DNA from: Maribacter sp. 1_MG-2023
GTDB lineage: Bacteria > Bacteroidota > Bacteroidia > Flavobacteriales > Flavobacteriaceae
Direction: 5' to 3'
Length of the DNA stretch: 64,000 nt
Assembly (NCBI RefSeq): GCF_030547005.1
Contig: NZ_JAUOPN010000011.1
Span: forward strand, 82,747-146,746
Shown here: positions 55,809-64,000 of the stretch, one piece after another
How the letters are laid out: each line of letters begins with the position of its first letter
Numbering within the stretch: position 1 is the stretch's first letter
Notes under the pieces: generated by a model
Told to the model about the DNA's origin: nothing
Databases searched by the model: none
What the model saw: the letters and a program-made list of their open reading frames with translations, nothing else
Program-made: the position numbers and the translations under genes

Positions 55809-56720
55809 TTAGTCAACATGATTTGGGTTTGCTTCATTTACTTGTTTAAGTGATGTATTTGGGCATTTCCCAAGTTGCCACATTAGAAGACCTCCAGTTA
55901 AAAACATCCATATCGTATAAGCTACCGTTGGAATTGCCATTTCTATATTATTTAATATTGAAGTAGCAATTACAAACGCCAAAGCTCCGTTTTGAATACC
56001 ACTCTCGATAGTTATTGAAATGGTATTCTCAATATTTAATTTAAGAAGTTTACTAACTAAATAACTTACGCCCATTGTAATAATATTTAATATCAGTGTA
56101 ACAAAGCCAACTTCCATTAAAGCGTTACCAATCAAACTTAAATTGGAGATGATTACCGCTATGAAGACTAAAACAAAAATAAATGTTGAAGCGAAATGCA
56201 TTGGTTTTTTCATTCGCTTTGCAAAATGGGGTTTTAATCTAAGAATAAGCATTCCTGTTGAAATAGGAATAACAACAATTATCATGATTTGAACAATCGT
56301 ATCTAATATGGGCAAGTTAATTATAAGGTCAGTTCCCTTACCAAAATATTCTAATGCAAAAGACAAAATAAAAGGTATTGTGATTATGCTTAAAACACTA
56401 GCAATAGCTGTTAATGTAACTGATAAGGCAATATTTCCTTTACATACCTGGGTTATTAGATTACTAACCACCCCACCAGGACAAGACGCTAAGATTATTA
56501 ATCCAACTGCCGTAGTTGGGTTTAAATCGAAGCTCATAGCTAGTGAAAAACCAATAATGGGTAACAAAATAAATTGATTTGTAAGGCCAATCAAAATGGC
56601 TTTAGGGTATTTCACTATTCTAGTAAAATCACTAGGCATTAATCCCATCCCCATTCCGAGCATTATTATCGCGAGAGATATTGGTAAAAATACTTTGCTA
56701 ATAAGTTCGGTAACTGTCAT
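55809..56720 (-). CDS. Bile acid:sodium symporter (BASS) family transporter
   Basis: A 303-residue protein with nine or ten membrane helices. Family blocks: LGMGMGLMPSDFTRI, the discontinuous-helix region LIILASCPGGVVSNLITQVCKGN (residues ~75-97) and IESGIQNGALAFVIATSIL. BASS proteins take up organic acids with sodium, including sterol-like acids, pyruvate or pantoate. It lies upstream of the regulator on the same strand but 132 bases away, so its link to the hydrolase operon is only suggested by position. Confidence 0.88.
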   Translation of the reverse strand: MTVTELISKVFLPISLAIIMLGMGMGLMPSDFTRIVKYPKAILIGLTNQFILLPIIGFSLAMSFDLNPTTAVGLIILASCPGGVVSNLITQVCKGNIALSVTLTAIASVLSIITIPFILSFALEYFGKGTDLIINLPILDTIVQIMIIVVIPISTGMLILRLKPHFAKRMKKPMHFASTFIFVLVFIAVIISNLSLIGNALMEVGFVTLILNIITMGVSYLVSKLLKLNIENTISITIESGIQNGALAFVIATSILNNIEMAIPTVAYTIWMFLTGGLLMWQLGKCPNTSLKQVNEANPNHVD

Positions 56721-57188
56721 AAGTGGATGTATTTGTTGGTATCTCTAACGATAAAATACAGTTCACAAATTTAGTTGAAAGCGTGCATATTATTGGATAG
56801 GATAAGTGCTTATTTTTTTTATCAATATTTCACTTTGCTAGTCGGTTAATTTTAGTTCTTGAATAGAGTTTACAGTTCCTAAATGATGCACAACGTATTC
56901 CTTTAGTTTACAATAAATATCTTTATGTAGAAAAAGAAGAGAACTCTAACGTGTTTTAGATTAGCGATCCCTTACACGAACGAGTCCTCTCTATCTATAT
57001 AGTTGCCAAGAACCATTTGGAATACCAGGAGCATTGACTCCCGATAAAGGAAGCAGTTTTTATTTCAATTCTCTGAGCAAGATGTTGGCTCCGAGAATGC
57101 ACAATTCATCAGGTGTTAAAGTTCTGGAATCGGTGTTTAGTTTTCTTTCCAGACAAAACATGAACTTAGCTTTACATTCCTAAACAAA
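56721..57188. other. Gap of 468 bases with possible gene remnants
   Basis: No intact gene seen. A plus-strand frame without ATG is open from 56965 to 57183 (CQEPFGIPGALTPDKGSSF and MLAPRMHNSSGVKVLESVF). On the minus strand a 33-codon frame with ATG near 57160 also reads smoothly (NTDSRTLTPDELCILGANIL). Neither matches a family I know; one may be the tail of a decayed gene. Confidence 0.3.
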
Positions 57189-58120
57189 TTAACTACTCAT
57201 TTCATCCAAGAAACTTTGTGGTGGAACAAAATACAGAGTTCCTGTTTTTGCAGTTACAAAATCCAATAATTTATCGTGATGCCCTTTTTCTCCTGGCTCT
57301 ATCATTTGTTTTAGTGATGTTTCCATTACGTTTGCAGTCTTCGCAAAACCAATAAACATAGTTCCATGCTCCATTGCATTGCCAAAAGGTCTATTTTGCC
57401 TCAACATTTTAATTTCTCCACCATCAATCTCTACTTTGGATTTTACGTTGTGAGCATAAGGTTTCTTTTTGTCGTCTGCAATTTCGATGTCATCCATTTT
57501 TGTTCTTTCTATCACCCCTTCCTGATATTCGGTTGTTAATGAATCCCATTTTTCTTGTTTGTCAATATATTGTTGGACAATAAGGTAACTCCCCCCAATA
57601 TAAGGCTCGGAGTCTATAATTACGGCCTTAGCTCGCTCAATATTTTTTGGATTTTCTGTTCCATCTACAAAGTCAATTAAATCTCTGTCGTCCAAATATT
57701 TATAACCTTGAATGTCTTGAATACCATTAGCTATTGGTTTAAACATAGAAAGAATATATTTCGATGCTTGGTAGTTTAAATCCATTCTCATAGATTTTAC
57801 CATTACAAATATATCTCCTGGAGTGGAAGGAAAGTGCCTATCTGCTGACCTAAGTTCAATAAATGGGTGTAATTCATTTGGCATTGGCTCATTAGGAAAT
57901 AAAGCTAAGTCCATCCTTTGTATGAAAACCCAATGGTTATCGTCATTATAGAAGTGGTGTCTTTTTGACCAATAGATTTCGATATTTTCGAAAATTCATC
58001 TATTATGGCGGCAACTGTTTCTGCTTCAAATTTATCCTTTTTTAATTCTAAGGTCAAGTATTCGACAAATGGAGTTGGATCTGAAAGTAATCCTTCTTGA
58101 GTTTTGTTTACTAAATTCAT
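57189..58120 (-). pseudogene. Dyp-type peroxidase, frameshifted
   Basis: Two overlapping frames together make one Dyp-type heme peroxidase of about 310 residues. The first 71 residues end in TIGFSYKGWT; the second frame picks up at LALFPNEPMPNELHPF (57905-57914 overlap). One missing base in the TGGAC stretch (TGG GAC expected) explains the break. The second part has the heme-pocket DGTENP motif, a histidine in YAHNVKSKVEID and GTMFIGFAKT. Such enzymes use peroxide to oxidise dyes, phenols or porphyrins in the cytoplasm. Real pseudogene or sequencing error cannot be told apart here. Last gene before the island's right end. Confidence 0.85.
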
Positions 58121-58145
58121 TGTCTTTATTTAAATTACTTACAAC

Positions 58146-58179
58146 AAAGATATATAGTTAATATTAACTATATATCTTT
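58146..58179. promoter_or_regulatory. Perfect 34-bp palindrome: candidate operator of the peroxidase gene
   Basis: Half-site AAAGATATATAGTTAAT is followed directly by its reverse complement. It starts 26 bases upstream of the peroxidase ATG, and one arm contains the minus-strand TATCTTTG (58145-58152), a -7 promoter match. A dimeric repressor bound here would block RNA polymerase. No matching regulator gene is next to it. Confidence 0.65.
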
Positions 58180-58816
58180 TATCTGTGAACATTGATGCTC
58201 AAACCTTTATACATCTATAACACTCCATATAGCTATTTTCAAAATAAATAAAGTGATTAAAAACCCCGTATTACCCCACAGCACTGCACATTACTGTACT
58301 ATAAGCTAGAACAAGTGGGACCACTTCATTTAATAGTTTTAGACTAACCAGTAATTAAAATATTAAATTTCCGATTGGAAATAATTATATCATTATTAAT
58401 TTAGGAGTACAAATTCAAACTGTTATATTTGCATCTTAAAGAGACATAAGCAAGTAAAAAAAACAGTGACTTAGTTAATTTCAATAAAATTTATACCTTA
58501 TTTGTATCATATTCGTTTGAAATGACTATATAAATTGATATTGTTTTATATTAATATTTTGACAATAGACCAGGCTAAGTGGTAAAGTAATTTTTTGAGT
58601 TTAGTGTATATTTTTTAACTTAGTCCAGTATGGTAAAAAAAATGAAATTTTATTTATACCTTTTTAGTAGAAATTGTATATTTGCCCACCATATAGACAA
58701 ATATAATTTGTTTTTAAATAATTCTTTTTGACTTTAGTGTACAATTAGGTGAATACATACGTTTAAAAGTGTTTTAAAAACTTGAAATACAAGGTGTTAT
58801 AGAATGTTATTTCGTT
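58180..58816. other. AT-rich gap inside the island's right end (637 bases)
   Basis: No coding frame supported. Two exact -7 type elements, TATATTTG at 58424-58431 and 58677-58684, face right but no gene follows before the attachment repeat. Confidence 0.4.
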
Positions 58817-58832
58817 CTGCCACCCCGACAAA
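58817..58832 (+). repeat. Right attachment repeat (attR)
   Basis: CTGCCACCCCGACAAA, identical to 35672-35687. The similarity extends weakly upstream (TTCG is shared with the tRNA T-loop), but the rest of the tRNA is missing. Confidence 0.85.
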
Positions 58833-58864
58833 ACCCTGCAAATCTTTTGATTTGCAGGGTTTTT
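58831..58864 (+). terminator. Original terminator of the tRNA-Ser/tRNA-Pro operon, displaced by the island
   Basis: A 13-bp stem AACCCTGCAAATC/GATTTGCAGGGTT with a TTTT loop and a T-run follows the right attachment repeat with no gap. No other gene precedes it closely enough to need it. Confidence 0.85.
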
Positions 58865-59059
58865 AATTTTACTGTATGTTTTAAATATTATAATAAGCAT
58901 ATTTCTTTCATGTAATTCGGTCAATAAATCTAATAACTGACTAAAGAGTATAAAGTTGAATAAGTGCCCGTTTGTAGTAAATTTTGTGTGACCCAAAAAA
59001 ATACTTCCTCTTGCGTAGAAAATACCTATTTAGCATGATTTTACTAGCAAAGACATAGA

Positions 59060-59482
59060 ATAGATTGTTGGAAAATGGTTTGAACCTGAATTGTAATATT
59101 AAGCTACTGAGTTCAGTTTAGGCATTTTTATGAATAATGGAAATACAGACTTTTCGTTCATACCTTTTGATAATATGGTTTTTCAATTTTAAATCAATAG
59201 TATACTCATATATTGTTTTGAAGGTGATGGTTCAAAAGATTTTATATTGACAGGAAATCACCGTCAATCTGAAGTAGAAACGACTAGTACCGATGCAGGT
59301 GTCGTAACTATGCTCGAAGAAAATGGGAAAGGTTACTTTGAATACCTTTTTTATTTTGAATCTGTTTTTTTTATTTTTCTGGAGACGTTCGAAACATGAA
59401 AATCGTAAATAATGAAAAGGTTAAATTAATTTTGGCTGCAAATAATAATGGTAAATATGATTTTTTAGAATCAGAAATTTAG
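59060..59482 (+). pseudogene. Decayed gene of unknown family
   Basis: A coding-like stretch broken several times. One frame reads FMNNGNTDFSFIPFDNMVFQ, a TAA at 59190, then FEGDGSKDFILTGNHRQSEV and TMLEENGKGYFEYLFYF. After a T-rich run near 59365-59380 the sense shifts to another frame, FSGDVRNMKIVNNEKVKLIL then NGKYDFLESEI, which ends at a stop at 59480-59482. Two earlier stops (59094 and 59100) lie in the same first frame. The protein family is not recognised. Confidence 0.6.
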
Positions 59483-59649
59483 ATAATTACTTGTTGAATG
59501 CTAATTAAAATATTTTCAATAAATTTTAGTTTTTGTCATCGGTCTATTTAAGCGTAATCTTCAAATTTGAGGTTAACCGCTAAAAGTCAAGCCATAAATT
59601 GTTTTAATAGAAGTAGTAAATAGTAAGGTAACTGTTTTAAATGAGGGGG

Positions 59650-60543
59650 TTATAATATATAGAAATCTTCTTTTATTGCTGTATCAGTCTGATCTTCGGG
59701 TTCATTTATTAATTCTTTGATGTTTGATTCAATTGCTCTGCAAATTGTAGTCATTGCAGTGTCGTTCGGTCGGTTTTCAAAAGGATCCTGCAGTAAGAAT
59801 GCTGTTTTTTCTAACATTACAAAAGGCATAGTTAGAACAATTAGCAAAGGAAACTCATAATAATAATCAAGTTCGCTCAAGGCTATGGCTAAAATAATTA
59901 TGTAAGAATAGATGAATAGTTTAAGAAACAATCTATATAGTATTGGAAAAATGGTATTCTTTATCCGTTCGGCTTGCCCCATTGAATCCACCAATTTTTC
60001 CAAGGTGTTGAATAATGTAATTTGCTGATAAGAATTGATTAGACCTTTGTGGTAAAGCGATTTAATGTCTTTGCCAATCAGGTCGATTAAGACCAAAGGT
60101 CTGTGTTTTCCTTTGTTTACTGTTCTTTTGTCATCTTGGCTTAAAAAAGCTTCTAGTACTTTAATATTATATGTATGGCGGAGGTGCTGTTCTAGTGCAT
60201 AACACCAACTAATCTGCCTCATGGAAATCAAGGCAATTAATTTGTGGTCTTCTTGACTGCAAAAATTTTTAAGCTGCACCACTAAATTTCTTGAATCGTT
60301 TACGATAGCTCCCCATATTTTTCTGGCTTCCCACCAGCGATCATATGACTGGCTCAATTTGAACGACAGAACTAATGATATTGCGGTACCTAATACTGCT
60401 GGTATGCTAAAAGGAATATCAAAAGTAAAGTGATATACTTCTGTATAAGTTGTTAAAATTAAAGACAAGGGTATAATTCTTAGTAAATCTCCTTTTGCGA
60501 TACCCAATATGTATTTTATTGGAATTCTTGTTTCTATTATCAT
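59650..60543 (-). CDS. Bestrophin-family (UPF0187) anion channel
   Basis: A 297-residue membrane protein of the bestrophin type. The N-terminal RIPIKYILGIAKGDLLRIIP, then SLVLSFKLSQSYDRWWEARKIWGAIVNDSRN (family signature around residues 57-87), and later helices with FVMLEKTAFLLQDPFENRPNDTAM, which contains the conserved D/N-P-F-E-x-x-x-N-D. Bacterial members form pentameric ion channels in the inner membrane. Monocistronic. Confidence 0.9.
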   Translation of the reverse strand: MIIETRIPIKYILGIAKGDLLRIIPLSLILTTYTEVYHFTFDIPFSIPAVLGTAISLVLSFKLSQSYDRWWEARKIWGAIVNDSRNLVVQLKNFCSQEDHKLIALISMRQISWCYALEQHLRHTYNIKVLEAFLSQDDKRTVNKGKHRPLVLIDLIGKDIKSLYHKGLINSYQQITLFNTLEKLVDSMGQAERIKNTIFPILYRLFLKLFIYSYIIILAIALSELDYYYEFPLLIVLTMPFVMLEKTAFLLQDPFENRPNDTAMTTICRAIESNIKELINEPEDQTDTAIKEDFYIL

Positions 60544-61364
60544 ACTATTTTTCTATCGAATAATCTTTGAACATAAATAAGAATCTCTATGGTATCTTAT
60601 TCAATTGTTATTTGCTGATTAGTTATAAATTATTAGTCAAAATGTAGGTGGTAATTTCTCTTTTAAGCAACCTAGCTATTAAATAATGTTTGTATAAATT
60701 AAAATACTACTTCTAAGTAATCTTATTAACTTTTCCAATTTTTAAATTTAAAAAGAACAATTCTAAAATTAGGTGATAGCAAAACTTATTAACGCTATGG
60801 TGGTTTATTTTTTTTTATTTCGAACAACCAAGACCTTTTTAATTCTAGGTAGTAAGTTTTAATTTATTTGGTATCAAAGTATTTATCTAGTTCATTTTTA
60901 AAACTAACTTAAGCTTGTATTAGTTATATTATCATTAAGGGACATATTAGTGAAAACTATATTACCTGCCTCTATTTAAAAAGTTTTTTGAAAACAATCT
61001 AAATATGGCAAAAAACTATAAAAAATATCGATTCATTATTTTTGTAAAGATTTTAGTAAAAAAAAATTCAATAATAGATCATTTGGGCACTAGCTTTTTT
61101 TTTATGTAAGTTGTCAAAACATACTTAAAAATAACTTTTTGTATAATTACGGTTTTAATTATGGGCCAATCCAATAGTATTTCGTCATTAGATACTTATA
61201 GGTTCAATTAAATCTCTATTTTTATAATAGTCTGGCGCTATTTCGCTTTAAGGCTATATTATACGGCTATGTTTTACTTCTGTTTAGTAAAATCGTCATT
61301 TGGTTGAATACTTGTATTATTCCAAATCTTGATGCTCAAAATTAATTCTAATTAAACTAACAAG
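60544..61364. other. AT-rich intergenic region (821 bases)
   Basis: Lies between two divergently transcribed genes. I see no coding frame, tRNA, repeat or strong hairpin in it; long A/T runs and frequent stops in all frames. It presumably holds the promoters of the channel and phosphatase genes. Confidence 0.4.
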
Positions 61365-62444
61365 ATGAAAAACTTTCTATATCCAACTTTGCATTGGTTT
61401 GTTCGAGCTATTATTTTTATTTTCATTTTAACCAGTAATTCTCTTTACAGTCAATATGATAAATTAGCTTCAGATGTAAAGGTGTTGTACGAAGGTCAGA
61501 TTGATGATGGACCTTATATAGAAATTTTAAAAAAGAATCTAAATGTAGCGGTAATTAAAGACGGAGAAGTTATTACAAAAGAAATACCAAAAACTGCTAT
61601 TAATATTAAGTTTAAGCCAGAAGCATCAATATATAAAGGTGTTTCAAAAATTGCTGCTTTTAGTGACCTTCATGGACAATATGATTTGAGTTTAAAGCTT
61701 TTGGAGAAAAATAAAATAATCGACAAAAAAGGCGATTGGAATTTTGGTGACGGACATTTGGTAATCGTGGGTGATATTTTTGATAGGGGCGATAAAGTTA
61801 CCGATATACTTTGGTTTTTATTTAAGCTAGAAAAGCAAGCTTTTCAACAAAATGGTAAGGTGCATTATCTATTGGGAAATCATGAATATATGATTTTTCA
61901 AAAAGACCTGCGCCATATCAATAAGAAATATAAAAAGACTTCTAAACTTCTTAACACAACTTACACTGATTTATTTGGTAAGAATACTGTTTTAGGAAGG
62001 TGGCTCCGTTCAAAATCAACCATTGTAAAAATTAATGATGTTTTATATGTTCATGGTGGAATTTCCCCTGAATTTGTAAATGAGGCTCAAAACTTGGGCA
62101 GTTTAAATTCAAAAATGAGAAAATCAATTGATATAGATATTGATTCTAAAAAATTTCAAAATAAATATGAAAAATATTTTTTAGATAATAGTCCAGTTTG
62201 GTACCGGGGATACTTTAAGGATAGTTTAACCGAGGGTGATATTGATGAATTGCTTTTAGGTTTGAACGTAAATAAAATAGTAGTCGGTCATACATCTCAA
62301 AATAGTGTAAAATCATTGTTCAGTAATAAGATTTTTGTAGTTGATTCGAGTATAAAAAATGGTAAAAAAGGGCAGTTGCTTTTCATTGAAAATGGGGTTT
62401 TTTCAAAAGGAACCCTTAATGGAAATCGAAAACAGTTTAATTAG
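61365..62444 (+). CDS. Shewanella-like metallophosphoesterase (PPP-type phosphatase)
   Basis: A 359-residue protein with an N-terminal signal or anchor segment (residues ~12-29, FVRAIIFIFILTSNSLYSQ) and a metallophosphoesterase domain. The metal motifs are in order: AAFSDLHGQYDLSLKLLEK, GHLVIVGDIFDRGDKVTDIL, YLLGNHEYMIF, VHGGISPEF and VVGHTSQ. GDIFDRG in place of GDxVDRG and the GNHE box fit the Shewanella-like phosphatase group. Expected in the periplasm; the substrate is unknown. Confidence 0.88.
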   Translation: MKNFLYPTLHWFVRAIIFIFILTSNSLYSQYDKLASDVKVLYEGQIDDGPYIEILKKNLNVAVIKDGEVITKEIPKTAINIKFKPEASIYKGVSKIAAFSDLHGQYDLSLKLLEKNKIIDKKGDWNFGDGHLVIVGDIFDRGDKVTDILWFLFKLEKQAFQQNGKVHYLLGNHEYMIFQKDLRHINKKYKKTSKLLNTTYTDLFGKNTVLGRWLRSKSTIVKINDVLYVHGGISPEFVNEAQNLGSLNSKMRKSIDIDIDSKKFQNKYEKYFLDNSPVWYRGYFKDSLTEGDIDELLLGLNVNKIVVGHTSQNSVKSLFSNKIFVVDSSIKNGKKGQLLFIENGVFSKGTLNGNRKQFN

Positions 62445-62584
62445 TAGGGTTTTAGTTTTGCCTTGTATTTTTAACGGTATTGAAAATACCTGAAAGAGTA
62501 TATTTTAAAAATCAAATCACATTTTTCACGATAAGTATGAACAATAAGAGACAAATATTTTCTATTAAATTGAGAGCCATATAC

Positions 62585-63358
62585 ATGACTAGTTTTAAAT
62601 ATTCAATACAGAATATTCAATTATTCGGAGTTTTAGCCACACTATTACTTTCGTCTTCTATTGTTATTGGTCAAGTTCAGTCAAATAAAGAAACTGTTGT
62701 AGTTCCAGAACCACTTATGTTCGATTTAGTGAGAGGTTTAGGAGCTAAAAAAGGGGAGTTGGAAATTAATACCTTAGCAGATTTTCCTTTGAATAATAGT
62801 TCTGAAAGAGGGGTAGAGTGGGCGCCTGAAATAGAGTATGCGCTCTTCAATAACTTTGCTATTGAATTTGAACTGCCTTTAAATAATTTTGAATTGGAAG
62901 CTTATAAAATGGCAATTCAATGGACAATGGGCTCTTCTAATAACAATAAATTTATTCATGGTATTCAGGTTATAGGTGAAAAGTACGTGCATGATGATAT
63001 TTTTGAACTTAATCTTCTTTATGTACCAGCATATAGATTTAATGAAATTTGGAGTGCAATTGGCTTATTTGGAATAATGGTCGAATCTGGTTCTGACAGT
63101 CCTGATAATAATAGCACAGTACTTTTGAATGCTTCTGTTTTTGCAGACCTTAATAAAAATACTGTTGTTGGGTTAGAAATCAATAATTCAGACCCTACGT
63201 TTCAAAAAATAGATAATAACGAAATGGAATTGCTCATTTTACCCCAAGCACATTATGAATTTAATAGCGGCTTTTCATTACAATTTGGTTTTGGTCCTAA
63301 GTTCTCTGATGGTAAAACAAATGCTTCTGCCGTTTTAAGGGTCATCCAATCTTTTTAG
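62585..63358 (+). CDS. Predicted envelope protein with barrel-like strands
   Basis: About 257 residues from the ATG at 62585, which starts a plausible signal peptide (ending SSSIVIGQVQS). The frame is open further left; an ATG at 62537 or a TTG at 62480 would put an unlikely charged leader ahead of it. The mature part has amphipathic strands (FAIEFELPLNNFELEAYKMA, FELNLLYVPAYRF, YEFNSGFSLQFGFGPKFSDG) and ends in LRVIQSF, like an outer membrane protein. Family not recognised. It lies 140 bases after the phosphatase on the same strand. Confidence 0.65.
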   Translation: MTSFKYSIQNIQLFGVLATLLLSSSIVIGQVQSNKETVVVPEPLMFDLVRGLGAKKGELEINTLADFPLNNSSERGVEWAPEIEYALFNNFAIEFELPLNNFELEAYKMAIQWTMGSSNNNKFIHGIQVIGEKYVHDDIFELNLLYVPAYRFNEIWSAIGLFGIMVESGSDSPDNNSTVLLNASVFADLNKNTVVGLEINNSDPTFQKIDNNEMELLILPQAHYEFNSGFSLQFGFGPKFSDGKTNASAVLRVIQSF

Positions 63359-63442
63359 AATATTTTGACCAAAGTATAGTCAATTATGAGTTTTGTTTTA
63401 CTATTTAAGGGTAATTTATATTTTTAAATATGAACCTATTAA

Positions 63443-63916
63443 TTATTTTTGACCAAATTTCATTACGAACTTACTACTTGCTATAATTAGTATTGCAAGT
63501 GGTAATATTACAAGGTTCCAACTGAAATCGCCGCTTAAGTGATATACTTGATTAACAAACATAACTACCAATGTCGTAAGTACAGTATCCCAAAGAATTA
63601 ATTTAAGTTCTATAAAATTCTCTACAACGAGCCATTCTGGTGTAATTTTTTCTAAAGCATCAGCAATGCGCGAAGGTTTAGGTAAAAAAAGTTGTGCAAA
63701 ACCAATAGAAGAAATCAAGAAAAGAAAGGCAATTAGAAATATATCTATGGCTTCAAGTAGTTTTATGGCAGGTGCTGATTGTGTATGAATTTGCCCTCTT
63801 ATAATACCTTCTATTCCTTGTACCATTTCATAAGTACCTACACCAATAAAAATTATTGCGATTAGAAATGAACTTATAATAGGTGCTAGAATTATTATTT
63901 TTATAAATGTTTTCAT
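63443..63916 (-). CDS. YqhA/UPF0114 family membrane protein
   Basis: About 157 residues with three or four membrane helices. The ATG at 63916 (MKTFIKIIILAPIISSFLIA) is preferred over a TTG six codons upstream. The motif EAIDIFLIAFLFLISSIGFAQLF and LPEWLVV-like segment EKITPEWLVVENFIELKLIL match the YqhA family, whose function is unknown. It is the last gene in the window. Confidence 0.8.
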   Translation of the reverse strand: MKTFIKIIILAPIISSFLIAIIFIGVGTYEMVQGIEGIIRGQIHTQSAPAIKLLEAIDIFLIAFLFLISSIGFAQLFLPKPSRIADALEKITPEWLVVENFIELKLILWDTVLTTLVVMFVNQVYHLSGDFSWNLVILPLAILIIASSKFVMKFGQK

Positions 63917-63957
63917 AATGTTGTCTAAGTTCAAGTCATAAGTGCAACACGAATATT

Positions 63958-63989
63958 TAAAACAGATGGGGCTAGCCCCATCTGTTTTA
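63958..63989. terminator. Perfect palindrome, probable bidirectional terminator
   Basis: Arm AAAACAGATGGGGCTA pairs with its exact complement around the centre and is flanked by A and T runs. It lies upstream of the YqhA gene and probably ends a gene coming from beyond the window edge. Confidence 0.7.
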
Positions 63990-64000
63990 GGCTCAATATT

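Larger units (their letters stand above)
35672..58832. mobile_element. Genomic island integrated in tRNA-Pro (about 23 kb)
   Basis: Both ends carry the same 16 bases, CTGCCACCCCGACAAA (35672-35687 and 58817-58832). The left copy is the 3' end of an intact tRNA-Pro; the right copy is followed directly by a strong terminator fitting the original tRNA operon. A truncated tyrosine recombinase lies 217 bases inside the left end. Every other cargo gene is on the minus strand. The catabolic part (about 43-53 kb) looks richer in G+C than the core by eye. With the recombinase broken the island is probably stuck unless helped in trans. Confidence 0.85.

Noticed and set aside
58763..58996. 77-residue minus-strand frame
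   Set aside because: It is the antisense of the attachment repeat and terminator hairpin and has no family features.
62480..62585. TTG start for the envelope protein
   Set aside because: It gives a non-signal N-terminus; the ATG at 62585 opens directly onto a signal peptide.
1..64000. CRISPR arrays, insertion sequences, rRNA genes, replication origin
   Set aside because: Looked for spaced direct repeats, transposase motifs, rRNA cores and clustered DnaA boxes; none seen.

Overview
The window is chromosomal DNA from a low-GC marine-type member of the Flavobacteriaceae (Bacteroidota). The signs are Bacteroidota promoters of the TTG-N19/20-TAnnTTTG type (rnpB, the tRNA-Ser/tRNA-Pro pair, the thr operon), a DnaX without the usual zinc-finger cysteines, an aspartokinase-homoserine dehydrogenase fusion followed by thrB and thrC, DUF3822 next to rsmD, a combined NAD(P)HX repair enzyme, and many beta-barrel outer membrane proteins and lipoproteins. 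I could not assign a genus.

Bases 1-35,700 are mostly conserved core. The left edge cuts an Ebo cluster (eboD partial, eboE, eboF, then a TMEM220-like protein). dnaX, the RNase P RNA gene and rsmD follow, then a RecD-like helicase and an envelope-sugar cluster: kdsB, a HAD phosphatase, and a kdnB-like oxidase that suggests 8-amino-Kdo. Next come an acyltransferase, yebC, pterin dehydratase, an epimerase, glutaminase, gcvT and the thrABC operon. Upstream of thrA, on the same strand, is a 30-codon reading frame with eight threonine codons, placed just behind a good promoter; it is a candidate threonine leader peptide. The core continues with NAD(P)HX repair, clpC, gyrA, a TPR protein, an NlpC/P60-type protein lacking the usual cysteine, a thiolase, and a PgpH-type HD phosphodiesterase.

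Bases 35,672-58,832 look like an integrated genomic island in a tRNA-Pro gene. The last 12 bases of the tRNA plus 4 following bases are repeated 23 kb downstream. Immediately after that second copy lies a strong terminator hairpin that fits as the original terminator of the tRNA operon. Next to the tRNA is a tyrosine recombinase gene cut off before its catalytic domain, abutting a patatin gene that is cut off as well. All other island genes point the same way (minus strand). They comprise a MalT/LuxR-type regulator; an FAH-family hydratase; two paralogous amidohydrolases; two paralogous beta-lactamase-fold serine hydrolases; several outer membrane barrels and a DcaP-like porin; a ThrE-family exporter; a 648-residue lipoprotein made of helical repeats; a bile-acid/sodium symporter-type transporter; and a frameshifted Dyp-type peroxidase behind a 34-bp perfect palindrome. 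The doubled hydrolases together with porin, exporter and regulator suggest an inducible pathway for taking apart an amide or ester compound; the substrate is unknown.

Bases 58,833-64,000 return to the chromosome. They hold a decayed gene, a bestrophin-type channel, a long AT-rich gap, a Shewanella-like metallophosphatase, a predicted envelope protein, and a YqhA/UPF0114 membrane protein. No insertion sequence, CRISPR array or rRNA gene was seen.
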